Of a stretch of DNA of 64,000 nucleotides, positions 49,878 to 58,510 are shown in pieces. The stretch is from Streptomyces sp. R33 (lineage in GTDB: Bacteria; Actinomycetota; Actinomycetes; Streptomycetales; Streptomycetaceae): contig NZ_CP165727.1 of NCBI RefSeq assembly GCF_041200175.1, positions 1,364,001 to 1,428,000 on the forward strand, in the 5' to 3' direction. Numbering within the stretch: position 1 is the first letter of the stretch; every line of letters begins with the position of its first letter. A program made the position numbers and the translations under genes. The notes under the pieces were generated by a model. It was given only the letters and a program-made list of their open reading frames with translations. It ran no database searches and was not told where the DNA came from.

Positions 49878-51157
49878 CAGACGCTCCTCGATTCGGCGCC
49901 GGCGCGGCGGGAGAGCAGGTCGGTGAGGATGTCCTGGGAGCGGTGGGCGAGGACGCTGATGAGGGAGTCGGCGATGCCGTGGGTCTCCTCGTTGACGCCC
50001 TGGAGGTAGACGGCTCCCCGTGCCGACTCGCCGAGTTCGACCCGGTGGGCGCGGCTGACCGTGACCTCGCCGATGCCGACCCGGGCCGCCAGCTCCCGTA
50101 CGAGGGCGGGCTTGCGGGGGTCGTAGCCGGTGCCCAGCAGCACGAGGTCACAGCGCAGCGGCTCGGTCTTGCCGCTCATCCGGTCCCGCAGGTCGAGCAC
50201 GACGTCCCCGTCCTCGAGCCGGGCGCCCACGACCTCGGTCATCGCCCGCACCTCGGAACGCTGCGGACCGAGCGCCTTCTGCCGGTAGAGCATCGTGTAC
50301 AGCTCGTCGAGGAACGGCGGCGCCAGACCGGCGTAATTCGTGAAGCGCATTTCGTCCAGCAGCTGCGCCCTGACCTCCGCCGGACTTTCGTAGAACTCGT
50401 CCACGAAGGAAGGGAAGAACAACTCGTTCACGAATTTGCTGGTCTGGTACGTCTGCAGGCCGATCGACCGTACCAGCATTGTCACTTGACTCTGCGGCAG
50501 GTTTTCGTGCAGCGCGTAGAACATTTCCGCGGCGCTCTGCGCCCCGCCGACCACCACGGCCCGGACCGGCTCGTCCCGGGGAATCTTCGCAATCCGCGTC
50601 CGGTACTGCGCACTGTGAATCAGCCGGTCGTGCGGTAGTCCGGAGAACACCTCCGGTACGCGCGGGTCGCGGCCTCCGCCGACGACGAGGTCCCGGCAGC
50701 GGATCTCGTCCCCGTCCGTCAGCAGCACGCTCCACCCGGAGACGGAGCCGTCCGGCCCGCACACCGGATCCACCTGCGCCGCCCGCGCCCCGTAGCGGAT
50801 CTCCACCCGCTCCAGCGACTTCGCGACCCACTGCAGGTAGTCCGAGAACTCCCACCGGAACGGGTGGAACGTTCCCAGGTTCACGAACTCGTCCAACCGC
50901 CCCTGTTCGTGCAGGAAATTGAGGAACGTGAACCTGCTCGACGGATTGCGGAGCGTCACCAGGTCCTTCAGGAAGGACACCTGGCTGCGCGCCCACGGCA
51001 TCAGCAGATCACGTTGCCATGTGACGTCCGGACTCTGCTCCAACAGCAGGGTCCCGTCCGCCAATTCGGCCGAACCCGACTCCTCGATGGCCACCGCCAG
51101 GGCCAGATTCGCCGGACCCGCGCCGATCGCCAGAACACCGACCTCCCGAACAGTCAC
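49877..51157 (-). CDS. Lysine N6-hydroxylase-like flavoprotein (copy A)
   Basis: A 426-residue paralogue of the gene at 43426-44709 and first gene of the operon. The FAD loop LAIGAGPANLALAVA, the NADPH loop VVVGGAQSAAEMFYAL and the DLVLLGTGYDPRKP motif are all intact. The two proteins share most residues; differences include KSLERVEIRYGARAAQ here against SSLQRVRIRYGVRAAQ, and the segment PEVFSGLPHDRLIHSAQ. The GTG start (51157) follows GAGGGGGAAGT, a leader also seen before copy B. Two copies may act on different substrates or on one in two steps. Confidence 0.88.
   Translation of the reverse strand: MTVREVGVLAIGAGPANLALAVAIEESGSAELADGTLLLEQSPDVTWQRDLLMPWARSQVSFLKDLVTLRNPSSRFTFLNFLHEQGRLDEFVNLGTFHPFRWEFSDYLQWVAKSLERVEIRYGARAAQVDPVCGPDGSVSGWSVLLTDGDEIRCRDLVVGGGRDPRVPEVFSGLPHDRLIHSAQYRTRIAKIPRDEPVRAVVVGGAQSAAEMFYALHENLPQSQVTMLVRSIGLQTYQTSKFVNELFFPSFVDEFYESPAEVRAQLLDEMRFTNYAGLAPPFLDELYTMLYRQKALGPQRSEVRAMTEVVGARLEDGDVVLDLRDRMSGKTEPLRCDLVLLGTGYDPRKPALVRELAARVGIGEVTVSRAHRVELGESARGAVYLQGVNEETHGIADSLISVLAHRSQDILTDLLSRRAGAESRSV
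49902..50335. repeat. 434-bp direct repeat, copy A (in hydroxylase A)
   Basis: Partner of 43454-43887, in the same orientation and 6448 bases away. Recombination between the copies would delete the hydroxylase end, ATP-grasp 2, MFS, oxidase and MetRS-like genes. Confidence 0.9.
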
Positions 51158-51230
51158 ACTTCCCCCTCGATCGCAGTGATCCCAGTCGCGGACAGGCAGT
51201 AGCGAGGCTAGATTTCTGCCGTTCCCGAGA

Positions 51231-51250
51231 GATAGGGGAACTTCTCCCGT
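51231..51250. promoter_or_regulatory. Operator-like box before the main biosynthetic operon
   Basis: GATAGGGGAACTTCTCCCGT stands 74 bases before the GTG at 51157. It matches the core of the inverted repeat at 36856-36871 (GA.AGGGGAA.T..TCCC), so both operons may share one regulator. Confidence 0.5.
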
Positions 51251-51286
51251 CGACTGGGGAATCTGGGAGGGGAAAGACGGGTCCCG

Positions 51287-52612
51287 TCAAACGGGAGCGG
51301 CGGCCTGCAGGGCGTCCAGCCGCCGCAGGCCGGCCCGCCGTTGGACGACGGCCAGCCCCGCGACCGCCGCCCCGAGCGCCAGCCAGCCCGTCGGCCCGGC
51401 CGCCATCACCGCGCCGGTCAGCAGCAGCGGCCCGGCGGACTTCTGGATGGACTGGGACATGCCCGCCACCCCCAGGTACGAGGCCCTCGCCTCCTGCGGA
51501 GCGAGGGAGACGGCCAGCTCCCAGGAGCTCACCGAGCGGATCAGCTCGGCCGCGGTGACCAGCACGGCCGCGGCCAGCAGGGTGACCGAGGCGGCCCAGG
51601 CCCCGTGTTCGGGGGTGAGGGCCAGGAGCGTGCAGCACGCGAGCGTCGTCAGTCCGTACAGGCCGACCGCCCGGGCGGCCTGGCGCGGCAGCCGGACCCG
51701 CGCCGACACGGTCAGCTGCAGGGCCACGACGAGGACGGTGTTGACGAAGAGGAAGGCGGGCACCACGGCGTGCGGTGCGTCGGTGTGGTCGACCAGCCAC
51801 AGCGGCAGCCCGACGCCCAGGATCGAGTCGTCCAGGCACATCGGGATGTCCAGCAGGACGAACCTGAGGTAGCCGCGGTCCCGCCACGGGTTCGCTGCGG
51901 CCGTCGGGCCCGTCGCGGCCGCGTCCCCGGTCCCGCCGGCCACCCGGGCACTCCGGTGGCCGGGGCGGTGGCCGTGCCCGTCCTGCTCCCGCGTGCGCCA
52001 CACCAGCGCCGCGGCCGCGAGGAACGACAGCGCGTTGCCGAGGATGAGGGCGTGGTACGCCTCGCGGGTGCCCACGGCCAGACCGATGGCGGCGATGCCC
52101 GCGCCGAGCGCGTAGCCGGCGTTCGCCGCGCTGCGCGAGAGCGCCTGGTACGTGGCGCGCTGCTCGCCCGCCGCCCGCGTGGCGAAGAGCATCTCCAGCA
52201 TCTTGGACGCGCGCTCGCCGAGGGAGGTGACGGCGACCACGAGCAGCAGTACCTCGAAGCGGGTGATCACGAGCATCGCGCAGACCGTCCCGAGGCGCAG
52301 CAGGTGACTGCCGATCAGCAGCGTGCGTACGGGGAAGCGGTCGGCCAGGTGGCCGGCCAGCGGGGACCCGGCGATGCCCGCCACGCCTGCGGCGCCCAGC
52401 AGCAGGCCCAGCTGGCGGGCGTCCAGTCCGACCACGAAGGTGAAGAAGAGGACGCAGGACGCGGCCCAGACCCCGGTCCCGGTGCGGTCCAGCAGCTGGG
52501 CGAACAGCATGATGCGGGCGTCCCGGCCGCCGGGCGGGCGGCGCAACTGCGCCAGCAGCCCGGCTCCGTCCCGCCGGTCCTGCCGGTTCCCCGCACCGCG
52601 CCGCCAGATCAT
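51287..52612 (-). CDS. MFS transporter
   Basis: A 441-residue major facilitator protein. After a basic N-terminus, helix 1 is ARIMLFAQLLDRTGTGVWAA and the loop SPLAGHLADRFPVRTLLIGS follows helix 2. A Gly/Arg-rich loop of about 45 residues divides the two halves, and the second half starts RFVLLDIPMCLDDSILGVGL. GGAGG precedes the ATG at 52612 by 6 bases. Two palindromes of the MarR type stand in its upstream region; neither neighbour encodes a MarR protein. It could serve the adjacent biosynthetic cluster, but its separate control argues for an independent role. Confidence 0.87.
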   Translation of the reverse strand: MIWRRGAGNRQDRRDGAGLLAQLRRPPGGRDARIMLFAQLLDRTGTGVWAASCVLFFTFVVGLDARQLGLLLGAAGVAGIAGSPLAGHLADRFPVRTLLIGSHLLRLGTVCAMLVITRFEVLLLVVAVTSLGERASKMLEMLFATRAAGEQRATYQALSRSAANAGYALGAGIAAIGLAVGTREAYHALILGNALSFLAAAALVWRTREQDGHGHRPGHRSARVAGGTGDAAATGPTAAANPWRDRGYLRFVLLDIPMCLDDSILGVGLPLWLVDHTDAPHAVVPAFLFVNTVLVVALQLTVSARVRLPRQAARAVGLYGLTTLACCTLLALTPEHGAWAASVTLLAAAVLVTAAELIRSVSSWELAVSLAPQEARASYLGVAGMSQSIQKSAGPLLLTGAVMAAGPTGWLALGAAVAGLAVVQRRAGLRRLDALQAAAPV

Positions 52613-52634
52613 CCCGGGCCTCCGCATCCCCCGC

Positions 52635-52662
52635 CGAAGTATCTCGATATCGAGATACTTCG
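52635..52662. promoter_or_regulatory. 28-bp perfect palindrome, MarR/PecS-type operator
   Basis: The sequence is a perfect dyad centred at 52648/52649 with the core TATCTCGATATCGAGATA, very like sites bound by urate-responsive MarR proteins (HucR, PecS, MftR). It lies 23 bases before the MFS start codon. Confidence 0.75.
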
Positions 52663-52682
52663 TGGTAGCCTGCCCGAGGTTA

Positions 52683-52698
52683 ATCTTGACGTCAAGAT
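52683..52698. promoter_or_regulatory. Second MarR-type palindrome
   Basis: ATCTTGACGTCAAGAT is a perfect 16-bp dyad. Its centre is 42 bases from the first palindrome, four helical turns, so two dimers would sit on the same DNA face. Confidence 0.7.
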
Positions 52699-52783
52699 AA
52701 TTCTTGCGGTGATCGACCGCGGGCGACCTCCTGCCGCCGGCCCGGCGATACGCTGATCGGCAGGGGCTGTCGAGGAGGAAACC

Positions 52784-53185
52784 GTGACCGAGCGCAAGCC
52801 ACCGGGCGTCAGTTTCGAGTCCTGGGTGGACCGGCAGATCAGGGAGGCCGCCGAGCGCGGCGAGTTCGAGAAACTGCCCGGCTACGGCAAGCCGCTGGCC
52901 TCGATCGACGCCCCGTACGACGAGCTGTGGTGGATCCGGGACAAGATGCACCGCGAGGGGTTCGCCGCCCTGCCGCCGGCGCTCGCCCTGCGCAAAGAGG
53001 CCGAGGACGCCCTGGAGGCGGCCCGGACGGCGCCCTCGGAGCGCCGGGTGCGGGCCGTCCTCGCCGAGATCAACGAGAAGATCCGCGCAGCCCTGCGCAG
53101 GCCGCCGCCGGGGCCGCCCCTCCAGCTCACCGAATTCGACGTCGACGAGGTGCTCAAAACCTGGCGGGAGAGCCGCACCGACTGA
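52784..53185 (+). CDS. DUF1992 (DnaJ-homologue-like) protein
   Basis: A 133-residue protein matching DUF1992, seen in bacteria as a separate protein and in DnaJ homologue subfamily C member 28. It starts SFESWVDRQIREAAERGEFEKL followed by PGYGKPL, the family hallmark. It is mostly helical and cytosolic with unknown role. GAGGAGG lies 6 bases before the GTG at 52784. It is divergent from the MFS gene, so the two MarR-type palindromes lie upstream of it as well. Confidence 0.86.
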   Translation: MTERKPPGVSFESWVDRQIREAAERGEFEKLPGYGKPLASIDAPYDELWWIRDKMHREGFAALPPALALRKEAEDALEAARTAPSERRVRAVLAEINEKIRAALRRPPPGPPLQLTEFDVDEVLKTWRESRTD

Positions 53186-53244
53186 CGGCGCGCCCGGACG
53201 GCACTCGCGGCTCTCACGGCTGCGGACCACCGACAGTGCTACAA

Positions 53245-55944
53245 ATGGTTCGTGACCCATCCTTGCAACCCGTGCCGGGGACGTCGGTGCGGTCACTGAG
53301 CAAAAAGCGCCCGCGCAGCGTCGCCCGACAGGTATTCGTCCTCCAGGTGGCGATCGTGGTGCTGCTCGCTGCCGGTGCGGTACTGGCGCTCGTCCTCCAG
53401 TCGCGGCACGACGTCGACCGCGAGGCCCGCTCCCGCTCGGTGGCGGTCGCGCAGACGTTCGCGCACGGTCTCGGGCTCCGCGAGGCGCTCCGTTCCCCCG
53501 ATCCCTCCAAGATCCTCCAGCCGCTCACCGAGGTGACGCGCAGGGACGCCGGAGTGGACTTCATCGTCGTGATGAACGACCAGGGGATCCGCTACACCCA
53601 TCCGCTCCCCGACCGGATCGGCAAACAGTTCGTGGGCACCATCGCGCCCTCACTGGCAGGCCAGGTGTACACCGAGAGCGTGAAGGGCCCCCTGGGCCAG
53701 GAGATCCAGGCCGTGGTCCCCGTCTTCGTCGATCCCTACAAGGACGGCGGCCCCGTCGTGGCGCTGGTGTCGGCAGGCCTCACGGTGAAGAACGTCACCG
53801 GTTTGGCCGGCCGGCAACTCCCCGTCATCCTCGGCACCAGCGCGGCGGCCCTCGCCCTGGCCACCGCGGGCGCGGCCCTGATCAGCCGGCGCCTGAACCG
53901 GCAGACCCGCGGGCTCGGCCCGCTCGAGATGACCCGCATGTACGAGCACCATGACGCGGTGCTGCACTCCGTACGCGAGGGGGTGCTGATCACCGACGGC
54001 GGCGGCCGCCTCCTCCTCGCCAACGACGAGGCGAAACGGCTGCTGCGGCTCCCGCCCGACGCGGAGGGCCAGCACATCCGGGAGCTGTCCGGGCTCGACC
54101 GGAAGATGGCCGACCTCCTGCTGTCCGGCCGGGTGGCCACCGACGAGGTGCACGAGGCCGGGGACCGGCTGCTGGTCGTCAACCAGCGCCCGACCCGGCC
54201 CCGCGGCAGGCCCGAGGGCATGGCCGTCACCATCCGGGACTCCACCGAGATGCAGGTGCTCAGCACCCGGGCCGAGGCGGCCCGCAAACGGCTCAGGCTG
54301 CTGTACGACGCGGGCGTGGGCGTCGGCACCACGATGGACGTGCAGCGCACGGCCCAGGAGCTCGCGGACGTCGCCGTGCCCCGGTTCGCGGACTTCGTGA
54401 CCGTCGACCTGGCGGAGCCCGTACTCCTGGGCGACGAGCCCACCGCCGTCACCGCCGACCTGCGCCGCACCGGGGTCAGCGGCATCCGGGACGACGTCCC
54501 GCTCTACCCGAAGGGCCGGCTGATCGACTTCCTGCCCTCGACGCCGCAAGCACGCGGGCTCAACAGCGGCCGGGCCGAGCTGGTGAGCGATCTTGCGGAC
54601 GCGCCGGGCTGGCAGGCCCAGGACCCGCCCCGGGCGCAGGCCATCATCGACTACGGCGTCCGCTCCCTGATCACGGCGCCCCTCAAGGCCCGCGGGGTCG
54701 CCCTCGGCGTGGTCAACTTCTGGCGGGCGGAGAAGGAGCCGTTCGACGAGGAGGACGTCTCGCTGGCGGAGGAACTCGTCGCCCGGGCCGGGGTCACCAT
54801 CGACAACGCGCGCCGCTACACCCGCGAGCACGCCCTGGCCGTGACCCTCCAGCGCAGCCTCCTGCCGCGCGATCTGCCCGAGCAGAGCGCCGTGGAGGTC
54901 GCGCACTACTACCTGCCCGCGCAGTCCGGGGTGGGCGGCGACTGGTTCGACGTGATCCCGCTCCCGGGCAGCCGTGTCGCCCTCGTCGTCGGCGACGTCG
55001 TCGGGCACGGGCTGCACGCCGCCGCCGCCATGGGCCGGCTGCGTACGGCCGTACTGAACTTCTCGTCCCTGGACCTGCCGCCCGACGAACTCCTCGCCCG
55101 CCTCGACGACCTCGTCCAGTACATCGACCAGAGCGTGGACGGCGGCGGCGGCGAGGGCGGCCTGATCGGCGCGACCTGCCTGTACGCCGTGTACGACGCG
55201 GTGACCCAGCACTGCACGGTGGCCCGGGCCGGCCACATGCCGCCGGCGGTGGTGCGCCCGGACGGCACGGTGGAGATCCCGGAGCTGCCCGCGGGGGCGC
55301 CGCTGGGGCTCGGAGGGTTCCCCTTCGAGTCGGCGGAGCTGGACCTGAGCGAGGGCAGCCAGCTGGTGCTGTACACCGACGGGCTGATCGAGGAGCGCAC
55401 CCGCGACATCGACGAGGGCCTCGCGCTGCTCCGTTCGGCCCTGGCCCACGCCGACCGCAGGCCCGAGGAGACCTGCCGGGCGGTCCTCGCGGAGCTGCTG
55501 CCGGTGCGCCCGCGCGACGACGTGGCCCTGCTGGTCGCGCGGACGTCGGCGCTGCCGGCGGACCGCATCGCCGAATGGGACGTGCCGTTCGAGCCGAGCG
55601 CGGTCGGGGCGATGCGGGCCGTCGCCGTGGCGAAGCTGGAGGAATGGGGCCTGTCGGAGCTCGCCTTCGGGACGGAGCTGGTGCTGAGCGAGCTCATCAC
55701 CAACGCGATCCGGCACGGCGCCGAACCGGTCCGCGTACGGCTCCTGCACGACCGGATGCTGACCTGCGAGGTCTTCGACGGCAGCAGCAGCTCGCCGCGG
55801 CTGCACTACGCGAAGACCACGGACGAGGGCGGCCGCGGCCTCTTCCTGGTGGCCCAGATCAGCCGCCGCTGGGGCGCCAGGTACACCCCGGAGGGCAAGG
55901 TCATCTGGTCCGAGCAGCCCCTGCCCGAACCCGAGGAGACCTGA
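53245..55944 (+). CDS. Multidomain SpoIIE-type phosphatase with PAS, GAF and kinase domains
   Basis: An 899-residue membrane signalling protein. Two transmembrane helices (about 28-52 and 190-215) enclose an extracellular sensor domain like that of CitA/DcuS (VDFIVVMNDQGIRYTHPLPDRIGK). A PAS domain (about 235-340), a GAF domain (350-520), a SpoIIE/PP2C phosphatase (about 545-765; VGGDWFDVIPLPGSRV, VVGDVVGHGLHAAAAMG, GLIGATCLYAV, VLYTDGLIEER, RPRDDVALLVA) and an RsbW-like HATPase (FGTELVLSELITNAIRHGAE) follow. It would act on anti-anti-sigma proteins with both activities in one chain. ATG 53245 is given; GTG 53287 is an alternative. Confidence 0.9.
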   Translation: MVRDPSLQPVPGTSVRSLSKKRPRSVARQVFVLQVAIVVLLAAGAVLALVLQSRHDVDREARSRSVAVAQTFAHGLGLREALRSPDPSKILQPLTEVTRRDAGVDFIVVMNDQGIRYTHPLPDRIGKQFVGTIAPSLAGQVYTESVKGPLGQEIQAVVPVFVDPYKDGGPVVALVSAGLTVKNVTGLAGRQLPVILGTSAAALALATAGAALISRRLNRQTRGLGPLEMTRMYEHHDAVLHSVREGVLITDGGGRLLLANDEAKRLLRLPPDAEGQHIRELSGLDRKMADLLLSGRVATDEVHEAGDRLLVVNQRPTRPRGRPEGMAVTIRDSTEMQVLSTRAEAARKRLRLLYDAGVGVGTTMDVQRTAQELADVAVPRFADFVTVDLAEPVLLGDEPTAVTADLRRTGVSGIRDDVPLYPKGRLIDFLPSTPQARGLNSGRAELVSDLADAPGWQAQDPPRAQAIIDYGVRSLITAPLKARGVALGVVNFWRAEKEPFDEEDVSLAEELVARAGVTIDNARRYTREHALAVTLQRSLLPRDLPEQSAVEVAHYYLPAQSGVGGDWFDVIPLPGSRVALVVGDVVGHGLHAAAAMGRLRTAVLNFSSLDLPPDELLARLDDLVQYIDQSVDGGGGEGGLIGATCLYAVYDAVTQHCTVARAGHMPPAVVRPDGTVEIPELPAGAPLGLGGFPFESAELDLSEGSQLVLYTDGLIEERTRDIDEGLALLRSALAHADRRPEETCRAVLAELLPVRPRDDVALLVARTSALPADRIAEWDVPFEPSAVGAMRAVAVAKLEEWGLSELAFGTELVLSELITNAIRHGAEPVRVRLLHDRMLTCEVFDGSSSSPRLHYAKTTDEGGRGLFLVAQISRRWGARYTPEGKVIWSEQPLPEPEET

Positions 55945-55983
55945 CCCCCGGCCGGTTCTCGGGCGGTCCGCGAGGTGCGTGCC

Positions 55984-56727
55984 TCAGCGGATCCGGCGCA
56001 CCCGCTGGGTGGTGAGCTCGTACCGGGCGCCGACCACGGCCAGCTTCCCGGCCGTGACCCGGGCGGCCAGATCGGGTTCCGCCGCCAGCCGGGAGCGTAC
56101 GAGCCGTACGTTCTCGGTGACCGCCGCATCGACTCGGGCCTCCCGGCGCAGGCTGCGGTCGACGGCCGGACGGATCTGCTGGGCCAGGTAACGCAGGTGT
56201 CCGGGCAGTTGCTCCAGTCCCTCGGCGGCGCGGACCGCGGCGGTCACGGCCCCGCAGGACTGGTGCCCGAGCACCACGACCAGCGGGATCGCCAGCTCCA
56301 CGACCCCGAACGCGATGCTTCCGAGCACCGCGTCGTCGAGGACCTCGCCGGCCGACCGTACGGTCATCAGATCGCCGAGCCCCTGGTCGAAGACCAGCTC
56401 CGGCGGGACGCGGGAGTCCACGCAGCCCAGGATGACGGCGAACGGGTGCTGTCCCCCGACCAGCGCCTGCCGTACGGTCCGGGTGGCGTCGGGATGGGCC
56501 TCGTGGAACGTCCGCCAGCGGACGTTGCCTGCCGACAGCTCGCGCAGCGCCGCCTCGGGCGTGGCGGGCCGCGGGCCGTGCAGACCGGTACGGGTGCTGC
56601 GCGCCGTGGAGCCGGCCCCGGACGCCAGCCCGGCGCACAGGGCCACGGCACCGGTCAGGGCGCCCCGCACGAGGCCGCGCCGCCCGGGAATGCCCTCGGC
56701 CCGGTGACGCTCAGCAAGGACGCTCAT
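55984..56727 (-). CDS. Exported beta-carbonic anhydrase
   Basis: A 247-residue beta-class carbonic anhydrase that interconverts CO2 and bicarbonate. Zinc ligands are visible: Cys in ILGCVDSRVPPEL and the His and Cys in VVLGHQSCGAV; the Asp-Arg dyad is in the first motif. The N-terminus has a twin-arginine-like signal (GRRGLVRGALTGAVALCAGL), so it is probably exported folded by Tat, unusual for a beta enzyme. ATG 56727 is the first start giving that signal. Closely related proteins in Streptomyces carry the same leader. Confidence 0.9.
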   Translation of the reverse strand: MSVLAERHRAEGIPGRRGLVRGALTGAVALCAGLASGAGSTARSTRTGLHGPRPATPEAALRELSAGNVRWRTFHEAHPDATRTVRQALVGGQHPFAVILGCVDSRVPPELVFDQGLGDLMTVRSAGEVLDDAVLGSIAFGVVELAIPLVVVLGHQSCGAVTAAVRAAEGLEQLPGHLRYLAQQIRPAVDRSLRREARVDAAVTENVRLVRSRLAAEPDLAARVTAGKLAVVGARYELTTQRVRRIR

Positions 56728-56827
56728 GCGGGCCCAAGGTAGGGCCCTGCAGGGCCGGGGCCCGGAGGCAGGCCCGCCCTTGGGGAACTCTTGGGCAAAC
56801 AGCGGGGCCGTTTCGCCCACGGGCCGT

Positions 56828-58024
56828 TCACCGGGGCCCGGCGGGCTGCTGGCCGCGGTCGAAGTACGCCACCAGGTCCGGGTCGAGCGGCGGTACCCGG
56901 CGGGGCGTGCCGCCGGCGCGTAGGGATTCGGTCGCCAGGCAGCCCACCGCGACCGCCATACGGGCCGCGACCGGCGAGGTGTCCGTGGCTCCCCCGTGGC
57001 GTACGAAGCGCAGGAACTCGTCGATCAGGAGCGGATCGGCGCCGCCGTGCCCGCCCGCGGCCGCCGCGTCCGGGACGGTGTGGGAGGCGTCCGGCTCGGC
57101 CCGGTACCCGGAGCGCCGGGCGTTCCACACCCGGACCTCGCCGCCGGGGCCGTCGCCGAAGTTCTCCAGGCGCCCGGCATCCCCGATGACGGTGTAGTTG
57201 CGCCAGTAGTCGGGGCTGAAATGGCACTGCTGGTAGGCGGCGAGCACGCCGTTGGCGAGGCGGAGGTTGAGCAGCGAGACGTCTTCGACGTCGATGACCG
57301 GGTTGAGGCCGCGCTGGGTGTGCGGGGGCCAGTGGCCGTCTTCCGTGTACCAGTCCTCGCCCTTGGGCTCGCCGGGCGCGCGGCGGTGCGGGTTGTCCCC
57401 GTAGACCATCAGGTCGCCCATCGCCTGGACGTCGTCGGTGTAGGCGCCGGCCAGCCAGTGCAGGACGTCGATGTCGTGCGCGGCCTTCTGGAGCAGCAGG
57501 CCGGTGGTGTACCGGCGCTCGGCGTGCCAGTCCTTGAAGTACCAGTCGCCGCCGTAGCCCACGAAGTGCCGGACCCAGACCGTCCTGACCCGGCCGATCT
57601 CGCCGGCCGCGATCAACGCGCGCATCGTCCGCACCACGGGCATGTGCCGCATGTTGTGCCCGACGTACAGGCGGGTGCCCGTCTCGCGGGCGGTGCGCAG
57701 GATCTCGTCGCAGCGGTCCACCGAGATGTCGAGCGGCTTCTCGACGAATACGGGCTTGCGGGCGACGAGTGCCTGGCGGGCCAGGTCGGCGTGGGTGTGG
57801 TCGGGGGTCAGCACGAGGACGGCGTCGACCTCGGGGTCGTCGATCACCGCCCGGTGGTCGGCGGTGACGTACGCGCCCGGGAAGGCCGCGGCGGCATCCG
57901 CCCGGGCCCGCGGATCGGGGTCCGCGACGGCGGTGACCGCCGACCCGCGGCCGGGCCGGTGCGCCGTGCGCGCGATGCTGCCGCGCAGCCCGAATCCGAG
58001 GACGCCGATACGAAGGTCAGTCAT
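56828..58024 (-). CDS. Gfo/Idh/MocA family oxidoreductase
   Basis: A 398-residue NAD(P)-dependent sugar/inositol dehydrogenase-like protein. The Rossmann motif is LRIGVLGFGLRGSIA, the strand-loop VLVLTPDHTHADLARQAL and EKPLDISVDRCDEIL contains the conserved EKP lysine, and the substrate side shows LLQKAAHDIDVLHWLAGA with the usual H-D-D/H catalytic pattern. The long substrate loop (about residues 205-240) is typical of glycosyl-type members. The substrate is unknown. The next gene upstream is divergent and unrelated. Confidence 0.88.
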   Translation of the reverse strand: MTDLRIGVLGFGLRGSIARTAHRPGRGSAVTAVADPDPRARADAAAAFPGAYVTADHRAVIDDPEVDAVLVLTPDHTHADLARQALVARKPVFVEKPLDISVDRCDEILRTARETGTRLYVGHNMRHMPVVRTMRALIAAGEIGRVRTVWVRHFVGYGGDWYFKDWHAERRYTTGLLLQKAAHDIDVLHWLAGAYTDDVQAMGDLMVYGDNPHRRAPGEPKGEDWYTEDGHWPPHTQRGLNPVIDVEDVSLLNLRLANGVLAAYQQCHFSPDYWRNYTVIGDAGRLENFGDGPGGEVRVWNARRSGYRAEPDASHTVPDAAAAGGHGGADPLLIDEFLRFVRHGGATDTSPVAARMAVAVGCLATESLRAGGTPRRVPPLDPDLVAYFDRGQQPAGPR

Positions 58025-58147
58025 GGCCGACTCCCTTCCCGTCCCGGCCGCGTTCATCCGCCCGGCGGAGCACCGGATGCCGCCCGTGCCCCGCCGGGGC
58101 AGGCTGTGGGCAAGGCCAGCCACCCCCGCACAGACGAGGACCGCGCC

Positions 58148-58498
58148 ATGTCCCACAGCCGGCGTATCGGCGTCATCACCGCGGCCGCAGCAATTCTGCT
58201 GACCGCCACCGCCTGCTCGGGCCTGGGCCGGAGCACCGTCGGCATGCTCACCTTCCGCGGCCACGACTCGCCGGTCGAGCTGAGCTACTCCAACACGTCG
58301 GTGAACGGATGCCACAAGATCGCCCTCCCGAAGGGCGCCACCCACGTCGAGAACAACACCCTCGTCGACGTCGTCCTGTACCGGACGGAGGACTGCAAGA
58401 AGCTCGACGGCGGCGACGGCATCTACGTGGCCACCACGCTCTCGAACGTGACGGCCCCGGTCAGCCTCCCCTGGCGCAGCTTCAGCGTCATCCACTGA
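58148..58498 (+). CDS. Small secreted lipoprotein of unknown function
   Basis: A 116-residue exported protein. The N-terminus (SHSRRIGVITAAAAILLTA) ends in TATACSG, a plausible lipobox. The mature part is beta-rich with two cysteines (NGCHKIALPK and TEDCKKLDGG) that could form a disulfide. No family was recognised. GAGGA precedes the ATG. It may sit on the membrane outer face; its role is unknown. Confidence 0.7.
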   Translation: MSHSRRIGVITAAAAILLTATACSGLGRSTVGMLTFRGHDSPVELSYSNTSVNGCHKIALPKGATHVENNTLVDVVLYRTEDCKKLDGGDGIYVATTLSNVTAPVSLPWRSFSVIH

Positions 58499-58510
58499 CC
58501 CGCGCGGCCG

